Part shown: positions 45,058 to 53,485 of the stretch, piece by piece
Layout of the letters: every line of letters starts with the position of its first letter
Position numbering within the stretch: the stretch's first letter is position 1
From: CAWFQB01 sp965277875
GTDB lineage: Bacteria > Armatimonadota > Chthonomonadetes > Chthonomonadales > Chthonomonadaceae
DNA: 64,000 nt
Assembly (NCBI GenBank): GCA_965277875.1
Contig: CBDIDV010000002.1
Location: 2,232,001 to 2,296,000, forward strand
Direction of reading: 5' to 3'
The notes under the pieces: generated by a model
Told to the model about the DNA's origin: nothing
Database searches by the model: none
What the model saw: the letters and a program-made list of their open reading frames with translations, nothing else
Program-made: the position numbers and the translations under genes

Positions 45058-46773
45058 ATGCGGTATGAACGCTGGTACTGGCTGTTCGCATTCGTGATCG
45101 TGTCCCTGTTCGCTCACGCCCTTGTCGGCTACTCGACAAAGGGTATCGGCGGGGACACGGCTGCCATTGCGCCGCCGCATCAGATGGAAGTGACTCTGGA
45201 GCCGGGGCCGGTGGAAAAGCCGCAGCCCGCGCAGCCCAAAGCCGCGCCGGTCGTTAAGGCGGAACCCACGCCGCCCGCCCCGGTCACGGAGCCGGAGCCG
45301 CCCACGCCTGCCCCGGTCGCGCCCGTTCCTGCGCGGGAAACGGTGCGCGCCACACGGTCTAACAGACCGGCGCAGATCGCCCGCAATCGGGACGTGCAGC
45401 ATGTGCGCCTGGACGCCCCGCAGGATGACCAATCGCTTGCGCCCATCAAACGCGCCACCATGTCACAGCCAAAAGGCAATACGGCGGAAGAAGACGCGGC
45501 AAAGCTGAACAGCGAAACGCCGCCGCCGCTCGGCCTGCCGGACGCGCCTAAAAATACGCCTGCCCCGCGCATTGCGTCCACTCCCAAAGCGCTTTCCGTG
45601 CCGAACGTGGGCGGCGGATCGTTCGCGCCCGATAAGACCCTGACCGGCAAAAACGGCGCGGCGGGGCCGGAAGCGCCGCCCGAAGACACGCTGTATACCG
45701 GGGGCGGCGCGGGCGGGCAGAACCTGCCCAAGGCGCCCGCCAAAATCGGCGGGGGCGGCGGCAACAGCATTCTCTCTGTGGACAATCCCCTCGCCAAAGA
45801 AGCGGTTCCCGAAGACAAGCCGGGGCTTGGACCGGGAACGGGCGGCGGAGCCGGAACCGGAGCGGGCGGCGGCGCAGGATTCAAGACGGGCCGGGGTATT
45901 GGTACGCGCCGCGACGGGCGCGACGCCCTTGCCACCCTGAACAGCAAGCCCGGCAATGGCATCGGTGCGGGCGAAGGCAATAGTATCGGCACACACGCGC
46001 CGGGCGGCGGCAAGGGAACCGGCGCGGAAATGCCTGGAACCGGAGGCGAAGGCACGGGCTATGGGCGCGGCAAGGGCGTAGACATCGGGAATGGAACCGC
46101 GCATGGCGACGAGGGGGGGTTGGCGCGCGGCATCCCGTTCGGCGACATCAAAGGTATCTTCGCGAACGGCAAGCCCGACGGCGGGGGCGGCAATGGCAAT
46201 GGACGCGGCGGCGTGTTCGGGCAGGCCCCGACCCTGCGCGGCGGCGGCAATGCGCCCATCCACATGATCTACCTCCTGGACACATCGGGCAGCATGAGGG
46301 ACGGCGACAAGATATTCAAGGCGCAGCGCGCCCTGATCGTCGCCATACAGGAACTGCGCGCGACAGACACGTTCAACATCATGAACTTCGACAATCAGGC
46401 GCACCCGTTCTCGCCCGTGATGCTGCCCGCCACACATGCCAACGTCAACCAGGCCATTAATTTTGTGGAGAACCTGCGGCTGCACAACTACACGAATATG
46501 TCGGATGCCATTGATCACGCGCTGGCCGAGGAAACCGTCACGCACATCTTTCTGCTGTCGGACGGCGAACCGAACATAGGCATCGAAGATTTCATGAAGC
46601 TGCGGGCCTTTACGCGGGAGCATAATACGCGCCATGTGCAGATCAACACGCTCGCGCTGGGCCTGGGCGAAAGATTCAAGGGGATGCGCCTGCTGAAAGC
46701 CCTTGCCGAAGACAACGACGGCCAGTACAGCTACATCAATCTGGAACGAGATCAGCCGCAGGCCGGTCAGTAA
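45058..46773 (+). CDS. TonB-like N-terminus fused to a von Willebrand factor A domain
   Basis: 571 aa. A single membrane helix near 8-25 (WLFAFVIVSLFAHALVGY) is followed by a Pro/Lys/Glu-rich stretch (about 45-105), as in TonB. A long Gly-rich low-complexity region fills about 200-395. The C-terminus (about 400-571) is a vWA domain: MIDAS motif D408-T-S-G-S ('IYLLDTSGSMRDG'), a Thr-containing loop ('HNYTNMSDA') and 'FLLSDGEPNIGIE'. There is no TonB C-terminal domain. The ExbB/ExbD genes just upstream suggest that the motor acts on a metal-dependent adhesion domain instead of a receptor-bound TonB. The partner is unknown. Confidence 0.88.
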   Translation: MRYERWYWLFAFVIVSLFAHALVGYSTKGIGGDTAAIAPPHQMEVTLEPGPVEKPQPAQPKAAPVVKAEPTPPAPVTEPEPPTPAPVAPVPARETVRATRSNRPAQIARNRDVQHVRLDAPQDDQSLAPIKRATMSQPKGNTAEEDAAKLNSETPPPLGLPDAPKNTPAPRIASTPKALSVPNVGGGSFAPDKTLTGKNGAAGPEAPPEDTLYTGGGAGGQNLPKAPAKIGGGGGNSILSVDNPLAKEAVPEDKPGLGPGTGGGAGTGAGGGAGFKTGRGIGTRRDGRDALATLNSKPGNGIGAGEGNSIGTHAPGGGKGTGAEMPGTGGEGTGYGRGKGVDIGNGTAHGDEGGLARGIPFGDIKGIFANGKPDGGGGNGNGRGGVFGQAPTLRGGGNAPIHMIYLLDTSGSMRDGDKIFKAQRALIVAIQELRATDTFNIMNFDNQAHPFSPVMLPATHANVNQAINFVENLRLHNYTNMSDAIDHALAEETVTHIFLLSDGEPNIGIEDFMKLRAFTREHNTRHVQINTLALGLGERFKGMRLLKALAEDNDGQYSYINLERDQPQAGQ

Positions 46774-46865
46774 CTCCACAACCCGCCGCACCCGTTAAAT
46801 ACTGCTGACCGTGTGAGGAAATACAGCAGGACGTAAACGTAAATTAAGCAGACGTATCGTAAGAC

Positions 46866-46900
46866 AATGGTTCCTTTGCGCGGCAGAGGAACCATTTTTG
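46866..46900 (+). terminator. Rho-independent terminator of the ExbBD-vWA operon
   Basis: AATGGTTCCT (46866-46875) pairs with AGGAACCATT (46887-46896), followed by TTTTTG-type T tract. It is 93 bases after the vWA stop. Confidence 0.85.
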
Positions 46901-46979
46901 CTTTGATGCGTCTTTGATACAAGTACATCAAAAATGGATTAAGCGGATTTAACAGGGATGACGCAAGGAGATGGGCTGG

Positions 46980-47372
46980 ATGGCGAACGAGACGATTTAC
47001 GTTGTGGACGATGAGCCGCTGATTACGCGGCTGGCGCAGATCAATCTGGAACGGATGGGGTACACGGTTAAGATCGCGCACGACGGGGCCGAGGCGCTGG
47101 ACGCGCTGCAAAAAGGCGAGGTCAAGCCCGCCCTGATCCTGCTCGACATTATGATGCCCTATATGGACGGCTTTGAACTATTGGAAAAACTGCGCTTCGA
47201 CGACAATCTGCGCTCCATCCCCGTAGTCGTAATGACCGCCCGCGCCCTGGACTCAGACATCATCGAGGGCCATAAATTCGGCGCGCAGCAGTATCTTACC
47301 AAACCCATCAATCCTACGGAACTCACCACCGTCGTCGCCGAGGTGCTGCGTCAATCGCAGCAAACCTCTTGA
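46980..47372 (+). CDS. Stand-alone response-regulator receiver protein
   Basis: 130 aa from the ATG at 46980; AAGGAG is nine bases upstream, whereas the in-frame ATG at 46971 would leave no spacing. Receiver-domain residues are present: acidic pair Asp10-Asp11 (VVDDEPL), phosphoacceptor Asp56 (ILLDIMMP), Thr of VVMTARA and Lys of QYLTKPINP. There is no output domain, so it may relay phosphate or bind a partner when phosphorylated. No histidine kinase is in the window. Confidence 0.93.
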   Translation: MANETIYVVDDEPLITRLAQINLERMGYTVKIAHDGAEALDALQKGEVKPALILLDIMMPYMDGFELLEKLRFDDNLRSIPVVVMTARALDSDIIEGHKFGAQQYLTKPINPTELTTVVAEVLRQSQQTS

Positions 47373-47393
47373 TAAAACAAGAGAGGTAACTAT

Positions 47394-47557
47394 TCAGGCA
47401 TGGCGACCGGGCCGTGAACGACCCGTCCACAGGTCGTTCCGCCGACCGTCGCAGAGACGGAAATGCCTTGTGAGCCAGGGATGTCCCGTCCCTGCGACGG
47501 TTGGCGAAGCCTCCCGGACCTGTACTTCAGTGCGGGTCCGGGAGGCTCGATAGTTAC
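47394..47557 (+). repeat. Dispersed 165-bp palindromic repeat, copy B
   Basis: Pairs with copy A (8828-8992). The conserved ends and inner complementary arms (CCGACCGTCGCAGAGACGG / CGTCCCTGCGACGGTTGG) let it fold. It occupies the 238-bp gap between the response regulator and the DAHP synthase gene. An extra CCGGGAGGC/GCCTCCCGG-type pair is present near its end. Confidence 0.8.
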
Positions 47558-47610
47558 CAATAGAAGTCACCAACAGAGTTGCCGGATGACGAGATCCCCT
47601 TCCGCAGCTT

Positions 47611-48633
47611 CTAAATGCTTCTGCCGATGGCCTGCGCGATAGGTTTGAGTTCCGCGACGAGGGGGCCGATGGCTTCGGTCGTAAGCTGCTGCGCGCCGTC
47701 CTTGAGGGCTTTGTCGGGGTGTGGGTGGACTTCGATGAGCAGGCCGTCCGCGCCTACGGCCACGCTGGCTTTGGTCATGGCCTCGACAAGACTGCGCTTG
47801 CCCGTCCCCTGGCTGGGGTCTACGATGATGGGCAGATGCGACAGTTCCTTGACGGCGGGAACCGCGCTCAGGTCAAGCGTGTTGCGCGTGTATGTCTCGA
47901 ACGTGCGGATTCCCCGCTCGCACAACATCACATCGTTGTTGCCGCCCAGCAGGACGTACTCCGCCGCCTGCAGCCACTCCTCGATTTTGGCGGACATGCC
48001 GCGTTTGAGCATCACAGGGGTGCGCGCCTTGCCCACCTCGCGCAGCAGGTCGTAGTTCTGCATGTTGCGCGTGCCGATTTGCAGGATGTCGGCGTACTCG
48101 CACACCATCTCGACATTACGCAGATCCATGACCTCGGTAATCACGCGCATGTCCAGCTTGTCGGCGATGTCTTTGAGGATTTTCAGCGCCTCGACCCCGC
48201 CGCCCTGGAACGAGTAGGGGCTGGTCGAGGGCTTGTACGCGCCGCCGCGCAGGATAGTCGCGCCCGCCGCTTTGCAGGCCACCGCGCTTTCCCACGTCTG
48301 CTCATACGACTCCACGGTACACGGCCCGGCCATCAAGGCGATATGACTGCCGCCGACTTTGACGCCGCGCACATCAATAACCGATGTTTCGGGATGGAAC
48401 TCGCGGCTGGCGAACTTGTACGGACGCAGGACGCCCACCACTTGTTCGACAAACGGCAGCGATTCCAGCGATTCCATGTAGCGCGATTTGTCGGCTTCCG
48501 GCACGCCCGTCGCCCCGATTACGGTTCGCTCCGCGCCATAGATGCTGTGGACGCCGTAGCCCCAATCCTGAATACGCTGCTCTACGTCTTTTATCTGTCC
48601 GGGCGTCGCGCTGCCCGCCATCACTACGATCAT
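47611..48633 (-). CDS. aroF: 3-deoxy-7-phosphoheptulonate (DAHP) synthase, type I-beta
   Basis: 340 aa. The first ~70 residues form a ferredoxin-like regulatory domain (MIVVMAGSATPGQIKDVEQR), as in the Thermotoga-type enzyme that is feedback-inhibited by Tyr/Phe. The TIM-barrel core follows: 'LMAGPCTVES', 'GGAYKPSTSPYSFQG', 'QIGTRNMQNYDLL', 'MLKRG' and 'PIIVDPSQGTGKR', with His and Glu metal ligands near the end ('LIEVHPHPDKA'). It condenses phosphoenolpyruvate and erythrose-4-phosphate to start the shikimate pathway. AAAGGGAAC lies before the ATG. No other aro gene is adjacent. Confidence 0.95.
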   Translation of the reverse strand: MIVVMAGSATPGQIKDVEQRIQDWGYGVHSIYGAERTVIGATGVPEADKSRYMESLESLPFVEQVVGVLRPYKFASREFHPETSVIDVRGVKVGGSHIALMAGPCTVESYEQTWESAVACKAAGATILRGGAYKPSTSPYSFQGGGVEALKILKDIADKLDMRVITEVMDLRNVEMVCEYADILQIGTRNMQNYDLLREVGKARTPVMLKRGMSAKIEEWLQAAEYVLLGGNNDVMLCERGIRTFETYTRNTLDLSAVPAVKELSHLPIIVDPSQGTGKRSLVEAMTKASVAVGADGLLIEVHPHPDKALKDGAQQLTTEAIGPLVAELKPIAQAIGRSI

Positions 48634-48866
48634 TGTTTTTTGTTCCCTTTGTATTGACGTTCAGACTTTCGCAGCCGCCCCGCGTCCGGCATCAGCGGCT
48701 GGTTTCGTCTTGATGTTTTTATTGGTTCTTCCGGCTCGCGGCTTTGTATGCCAAAAAACAGGCCGTGACTTTCTCGATCTTGCGGGTCAGCCGTTGTCAC
48801 AGCATCGCCCTTTATCCTTTATCACAATGCTCTTTATCACGGCGCAAGCCTGCTGACCACGCGCCC

Positions 48867-49787
48867 CTACGATCCTCCCCACGACCGCGCGTATGCGAGC
48901 AGCGCGCGGCGGCTCGGATGCAGGCGCAGCGACTGACGCAGCGTGGCGCGCGCCTCAGCCGCCTGGCCGTGTGTCAGTTGATCTATGCCCTGCGCGGTCA
49001 GCGTACCCGCCAGCAATCTGCGCGTATCCGCGTGGATGGCGCGCATCGCGGGATCGGCCAAAATCGCGCGCTGCCGAAAGATGTGGCCCTCGCCCATGTA
49101 CTGCGGTTCGCTGCCACTCATGCCGCCCGCATGGACGCGATAGTTCATCAGGCGCTCCGGCACGTAGTACGCGCCGCCGCCTGTCTTCACGCACTGGTAG
49201 AACAGCCAGAAGTCAATCGCGCCTTTCGCCTCCTCGCGAATCATATCCGGCGTTATTTGGCTGCGCCGAAACAGCGCGGCCCCGGCGCACAGCGAGCCTG
49301 CGATCAGCGCGGACCGGGCAAAGTCCGCCACTCGCCCCCCCGCCAGACCGCGCCGCTGAGAACGCGCGCTAAAGGTCTCGGTTTCCTGCGCCAAACGCAA
49401 GCCCTCCGCATTCACTACCCGGTGGTCGCAGAACGAAACAACAAGGCTTCTGTCCGCCTGCAGGGGCCGCGCCAGGTCGGCGATAAACTCCGGTTCCAGC
49501 GTATCGTCGTCGTGCAGAAGGCAGAAATACTCGCCGCGCATCTCCTGAATGCCGCGCCGCCAGTTGCCCGTGATGCCTGTATTGGTCTCCTGCCGTATGT
49601 AGCGCAGGTGCGGGACGCGCGCAAACTCCGCCACAACCTCCGGCGTATGATCCTCGCTGACATTGTCCAGAACAAGGATCTCCAGAGGGGAATAGGTCTG
49701 CCCCAGTGCGCTGCGAATCGCTTCCCGTAAGTAGTCGGCGCGATTATACGTCGGGATCAGTATCGTAATGAGCGGAGTATCATCCAT
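48867..49787 (-). CDS. Family 2 glycosyltransferase
   Basis: 306 aa. GT-A fold start 'PLITILIPTYNRADYLREAI', then the nucleotide/metal region with 'LHDDDTLEPEFI' (DxD-like), an acceptor part 'ARSALIAGSLCAGAALF' and a helical tail with Arg/Ala-rich, TPR-like text ('GQAAEARATLRQSLRLHPSR'). It transfers a sugar from a nucleotide-sugar to an acceptor in envelope glycan or polysaccharide assembly; specificity is unknown. It is monocistronic as far as can be seen, with a 151-bp gap to the next gene and 233 bp before the DAHP synthase start. Confidence 0.9.
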   Translation of the reverse strand: MDDTPLITILIPTYNRADYLREAIRSALGQTYSPLEILVLDNVSEDHTPEVVAEFARVPHLRYIRQETNTGITGNWRRGIQEMRGEYFCLLHDDDTLEPEFIADLARPLQADRSLVVSFCDHRVVNAEGLRLAQETETFSARSQRRGLAGGRVADFARSALIAGSLCAGAALFRRSQITPDMIREEAKGAIDFWLFYQCVKTGGGAYYVPERLMNYRVHAGGMSGSEPQYMGEGHIFRQRAILADPAMRAIHADTRRLLAGTLTAQGIDQLTHGQAAEARATLRQSLRLHPSRRALLAYARSWGGS

Positions 49788-49938
49788 ACAGCTTTGCTTT
49801 GTTGACGCTCAAACAAAATACGCGCAACCGGAATGCCGTTCGCGTGACATTTGATGTGGAACGTGTTGATCGTGACGCTCGCGTATCCTGCTGTTTTCGT
49901 TTGCGTATCATCAGGTTCGTTCGGGCATTTCATACCCT

Positions 49939-51120
49939 TTATTGTGGCGGCGGCGGAACGATCTTGCCTAACAGGGCGCGTCCGCTCGCCCCCGTCGCGC
50001 TCGGCACATTGGAAGGGCGTCCGCGCAGGGTTTCAAAAGCGAGCAGGGCAAAAGCGACGGCTTCCTTGGCGTCGTCGGGCAGGCCGTATTCGGCGTGCGT
50101 GGTGACGCGGGCGGGCGCGGCCTCTGATGCCAGCATTCGCATCAGGGTCGGGTTCGACGCGCCCCCGCCGCCGACAATAACGACCGTGTCGGACATGTCA
50201 TGCGGTGGCAGACAGTTGCGATACGCCTGCGCGATGCTGCGCGCCGTGAGCAGGGTGGCCGTAGCAAGACAGTCCGCGTCATTGCAGCCCTGCGACTGCG
50301 CCGCCTGATAAAAGCGATCCGCATACGCCTGCCCGAACTGCTCGCGCCCCGTTGATTTCGGCGGCAGTTGCGCGAAGTAGGGATCGCGCATAAATTCATT
50401 CAGCAAGGATTCGCACACGGTTCCCTGAGCGGCCAGCGCGCCGTTAATGTCGTATTGCAAACGTCCGCCTGTAATGCGGGATACAAGCGCGTCGAGCAGC
50501 ATGTTACCCGGCCCCGTGTCAAACGCGATCACGTCTTCCAGTCTGCCGCGTGGGGGCAGGAACGTCAGGTTGGCGATGCCGCCGATGTTCTGCATGATGC
50601 GCGGCTCGGTTTCGGAGCGCAGCAGCATATAGTCGGCATACGGCACAAGCGGCGCTCCCTGGCCTCCCAGCGCCATATCCCCATGCCGAAAGTCCGCCAC
50701 GACCCTGCATCCGGTACGGGCCGCAATCACGCTCGGCTCCCCGATTTGCAGCGTACCCCGCGCCATTGCGCCGCCGACCGCAAAGGGGACGGGCTGATGC
50801 CAGATCGTCTGCCCATGACTGGCGATACAGTCTACATCACCTAGCGGTATATCCGCTGCCCGTGCCGCCTGCCGCGCCGCGTCCGCAAACGCTTCCCCGA
50901 CCGCATAGTTCAGGGCCGTAATGGTCTGCAATGGCGCGTCCGGGCGGCAGGCGTCCAGAATCGCCTGCCGCATCGCTGCCGGCCACGCCACGCAGGTAAA
51001 ATGCCTGAGCCGCCACTCCAAACGTTCCGTGCCGTCCGCGTTCGTTATGCCCTCGAAATCCACGAGCGCGGCGTCAATGCCATCCACGGACGTACCCGAC
51101 ATAAGCCCCATTATCAGCAT
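49939..51120 (-). CDS. anmK: Anhydro-N-acetylmuramic acid kinase
   Basis: 393 aa from the ATG at 51120 (MLIMGLMSGTSVDGID); an in-frame GTG at 51129 is less likely since the AGGTG that fits as Shine-Dalgarno overlaps it. Family features: GLMSGTSVDGID at the N-terminus (ATP loop), 'IASHGQTIWHQP', 'DTGPGNMLLD' and 'VIVGGGGASNP'. The enzyme phosphorylates and opens anhydroMurNAc to MurNAc-6-phosphate in cell-wall recycling in the cytoplasm. It starts 15 bases after the stop of the upstream nuclease-like gene and probably shares its transcript. Confidence 0.95.
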   Translation of the reverse strand: MLIMGLMSGTSVDGIDAALVDFEGITNADGTERLEWRLRHFTCVAWPAAMRQAILDACRPDAPLQTITALNYAVGEAFADAARQAARAADIPLGDVDCIASHGQTIWHQPVPFAVGGAMARGTLQIGEPSVIAARTGCRVVADFRHGDMALGGQGAPLVPYADYMLLRSETEPRIMQNIGGIANLTFLPPRGRLEDVIAFDTGPGNMLLDALVSRITGGRLQYDINGALAAQGTVCESLLNEFMRDPYFAQLPPKSTGREQFGQAYADRFYQAAQSQGCNDADCLATATLLTARSIAQAYRNCLPPHDMSDTVVIVGGGGASNPTLMRMLASEAAPARVTTHAEYGLPDDAKEAVAFALLAFETLRGRPSNVPSATGASGRALLGKIVPPPPQ

Positions 51121-51135
51121 ACTATTCACCCTGCT

Positions 51136-51513
51136 TTACTCGCTGAAATGATACTCTTCCCACGACACTTTGCCCGTCTCGACCATTCGGCGGAGTTTCT
51201 TCTGGGCCGTGGACAGTTCCGAGCGGTTGCTCTTGAACTCGACAAATACGATGCGGTCTTCCTCGAACTGCACACCGTCCACAGGCGTACCGAGAAAGCG
51301 AAAATTAGCCGAGTCGTAGGGGTAGCCATCCATCAGGGGGAACCATTGCTCTGTGATACGCCCATACGAGGCCGACAGGCTGCGCTGCTTGGTGCGTTGC
51401 TCGTCCAGCATCAGCAGGGCCACGTTTAAGCGCCGTTTAAGCAAACTCACATACCCGACCGCGCCGCCGCACAGGACGAACAGCGCAAGAAAAACCAGTT
51501 TTGTACCCAACAT
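51136..51513 (-). CDS. Predicted endonuclease related to Holliday-junction resolvase, membrane-anchored
   Basis: 125 aa. A hydrophobic N-terminus (1-22, LVFLALFVLCGGAVGYVSLL) is followed by a short basic/coiled part and the nuclease region: 'FLGTPVDGVQFEEDRIVFVE' then 'FKSNRSELS', giving the D-...-E-x-K pattern of the resolvase-like family. Members of this family (often annotated as Endonuc_Holl) keep the N-terminal helix. Its actual substrate is not known. It is the first gene of a short minus-strand unit with anmK and faces the FmdB gene across a shared 128-bp promoter region. Confidence 0.8.
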   Translation of the reverse strand: MLGTKLVFLALFVLCGGAVGYVSLLKRRLNVALLMLDEQRTKQRSLSASYGRITEQWFPLMDGYPYDSANFRFLGTPVDGVQFEEDRIVFVEFKSNRSELSTAQKKLRRMVETGKVSWEEYHFSE

Positions 51514-51567
51514 CCCACCTCATGCCCGCAAATAGCCTGCCTGCCGCCATCACCAACAGGGTCATAG

Positions 51568-51603
51568 TATAATACAACAGTATGATATAATAGAAGATAT
51601 AAT
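51568..51603 (+). promoter_or_regulatory. Three tandem TATAAT boxes upstream of the FmdB gene
   Basis: Perfect TATAAT hexamers at 51568-51573, 51586-51591 and 51598-51603 in an AT-rich stretch of the divergent intergenic region. Any could be the -10 of the + strand gene; no clean -35 was found for all three. Confidence 0.55.
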
Positions 51604-51641
51604 ACAATACTACACAATACTACGAGCGCGAGGTGATGCTT

Positions 51642-52037
51642 TTGCCGACTTATGGGTATCAGTGCGAGGAACATAAACACGAATTCAGCGTTTTTCAGGC
51701 CATGAAAGACGACCCGATCAAAGTCTGCCCGACGTGCGGCAGCCCGGTCAAGCGCCTGCTGTATCCCGTAGGCATCGTTTTCAAAGGCTCCGGGTGGTAC
51801 ATAAACGACTCGCGCCCGCCGGACAAGTCCGAAAGCGGCGCGTCCGACAAAGGCAGCGAAAAATCGGGCGAGAAGTCCGGCGACGCCAAAGACGCGTCCG
51901 CCACGCCAAAGACAGACGCGGCAGGTTCGTCCGACACATCCGGCACTTCAGGAGACAAGGGCGGCGACAAAGCGGCTCCGACACCCGCTCCCGCCGCTCC
52001 AAGTTCGCCCGCGCCAGGCGCGTCCACAGCAAAGTAG
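51642..52037 (+). CDS. FmdB-family zinc-ribbon protein
   Basis: 131 aa from a TTG at 51642, giving MPTYGYQCEEH, the normal FmdB start; AGGTG lies six bases before it. An ATG at 51636 would put the Shine-Dalgarno too close. The zinc ribbon is C9-x-x-H-x-H ... CPTCGSPVKR, so the first pair reads CEEHKHE instead of the usual Cys-x-x-Cys. 'FKGSGWYINDSR' is the family's conserved end. The C-terminal half is a Ser/Asp/Lys, then Ala/Pro, low-complexity tail. It is thought to be a regulatory or assembly factor; function is unproven. Confidence 0.9.
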   Translation: MPTYGYQCEEHKHEFSVFQAMKDDPIKVCPTCGSPVKRLLYPVGIVFKGSGWYINDSRPPDKSESGASDKGSEKSGEKSGDAKDASATPKTDAAGSSDTSGTSGDKGGDKAAPTPAPAAPSSPAPGASTAK

Positions 52038-52087
52038 CAAAGTGACGCGCGGTTTATACTTCCTGTAAAGTATGCCCTGTGACAATG

Positions 52088-52120
52088 TGGCCCGCGCTTG
52101 CAAGATACAAGCGCGGGCCA
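52088..52120. terminator. Bidirectional hairpin between convergent genes
   Basis: TGGCCCGCGCTTG (52088-52100) pairs perfectly with CAAGCGCGGGCCA (52108-52120) over a 7-base loop. It is centred between the stops of the FmdB gene and the RHH/PspA-like gene. Confidence 0.75.
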
Positions 52121-52146
52121 TGCTGTTTCGATCTTGTATACGGCCT

Positions 52147-52911
52147 CTATATGGCTTCCATATCCAGTTCCGTCCCGCTATCTATGTCCGTTGCCACGTC
52201 AGGCCGCGCCATGCCCGTTACCCACGCGGCATACTGTTGCCGCCACTGTTCCGGCGTCGCTTCCTCTGTGATCCGCTGCACCATTTCCGCGCCGGTCATC
52301 TCGGATTTCGCGTTCAAGCTGTGTATCGCTCCAAGCGCCGTCTGGTGTGGATCGGACAGCCGCGCTTTTACTTTCGTCTCTTCGTGTCTAAAAACGGCGA
52401 GCCGTTCGTCCGCAGTGCGTGCCGCGTCATCGAGCAGGCTGCGGGCATTCTGGAGATTGCGGCCATAGATGCAGCTTTCCTGGTAGGCGCGCAATGCCTG
52501 TTCGTCGTCGCCGTCGCGGGCGAGCGTCAGGGCGCGCAGTTCCGCATGGGCGATTTTGCGCTGCTGCTGTTCGGTCGTGGCGCGCAGCAGGTTCATTCTG
52601 GTAACGGCCTCGACCGCTTTTTCCTGATACACAAGCATATTCGCGCGCATTCGATGTATGGCGTCGTCTGCCTGCGCCCGCGATTGATTGCCGGAGGAAA
52701 CGGGGCTTCGCAGTCGCTGCACGGCCGCCTTTACGCCCTTTGCCGATGCAGGCGGTCTGGGGTCAATGACGGCCTCGATAAGCGTCATTAAATACCCTTC
52801 TATAGACACGCCGCTTGTCTGCGCGATCACGCGCAAAAGTTCTTCCTGTTCCGGCTTGAGGTACAGCGTTATCGTCATGCGCTTCGCAGCCTTCCGCATC
52901 CCGGTCGCCAA
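52147..52911 (-). CDS. Ribbon-helix-helix-like N-terminus with PspA/IM30-like coiled coil
   Basis: 254 aa as read from a TTG at 52911; an ATG at 52899 or 52878 may be the true start. The N-terminal 45 residues (MTITLYLKPEQEELLRVIAQ and on) follow a beta strand plus two helices, like a small RHH DNA-binding domain. Residues about 80-200 are a continuous amphipathic coiled coil whose spacing and composition (AHAELRALTLARDGDDEQAL, then LL-DDAARTADERLAVFR) look like PspA/IM30. The tail is acidic. PspA-type proteins protect membranes; the added N-terminus could couple this to transcription. No psp neighbours are seen. Confidence 0.6.
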   Translation of the reverse strand: MATGMRKAAKRMTITLYLKPEQEELLRVIAQTSGVSIEGYLMTLIEAVIDPRPPASAKGVKAAVQRLRSPVSSGNQSRAQADDAIHRMRANMLVYQEKAVEAVTRMNLLRATTEQQQRKIAHAELRALTLARDGDDEQALRAYQESCIYGRNLQNARSLLDDAARTADERLAVFRHEETKVKARLSDPHQTALGAIHSLNAKSEMTGAEMVQRITEEATPEQWRQQYAAWVTGMARPDVATDIDSGTELDMEAI

Positions 52912-52960
52912 TCCGTTTATTCTACAATTTATTCTACAATCGGGCTATTCGACACTCAGC

Positions 52961-53446
52961 CTACTCGACACTCAGCATCCGGCCCAGGTCGTTCCAGTCC
53001 GCATCGCCGCGCCCTGTGTTGCGATACCAGTGGTGCATCTGCGCGCTTCCCTTGTCCGGTATGAACGCCTGCATCCCGCCCCCGTTGTCCGCGCCTGTTT
53101 TTGCCTCGTCGCCCATGGTTTTCACGACCAGCGTTCCCGGAAAATCTTTGACAATACCGTGTCCCAGCACCTTAAACATGCTTTCCTGCCCGTCCGGGTA
53201 ACGTTCGATCCACGTCGTATCGCTAAGGCGCAGCCAGTACCGCTTGCCCGGCTGCGGCTCGGCGTCATACACAAAGCAGTAGAAGTGCGGCACTTTTGTG
53301 TTTAGCTGTTCTCTGGTCAGCGGCGTCAGCGGCACATCCCGCCGTTTCGGTGAACGCCTGGAATGCGCGCTGGCTGACAACAACGACAAGCAGAGGCACA
53401 TCATCGCAATCAATTTTGCGGCAGAACCGTTCTTTGTTTTGTTCAT
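52961..53446 (-). CDS. Exported protein of unknown function
   Basis: 161 aa from the ATG at 53446 (MNKTKNGSAAKL). Signal peptide to about residue 28 (LIAMMCLCLSLLSASAHS). The mature part starts basic (RRSPKRRDVPLTPL) and goes on with 'PHFYCFVYDAEPQPGKRYWL' and 'YPDGQESMFKVLGHGIV', so probably a small beta-rich domain. No family recognised. The start could also be at 53461. It lies 49 bases upstream of the RHH/PspA-like gene and may be in one unit with it. Confidence 0.65.
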   Translation of the reverse strand: MNKTKNGSAAKLIAMMCLCLSLLSASAHSRRSPKRRDVPLTPLTREQLNTKVPHFYCFVYDAEPQPGKRYWLRLSDTTWIERYPDGQESMFKVLGHGIVKDFPGTLVVKTMGDEAKTGADNGGGMQAFIPDKGSAQMHHWYRNTGRGDADWNDLGRMLSVE

Positions 53447-53485
53447 TGTTTTTCTGCTCACGCGATGGAATGGTAGACGGGCAAA

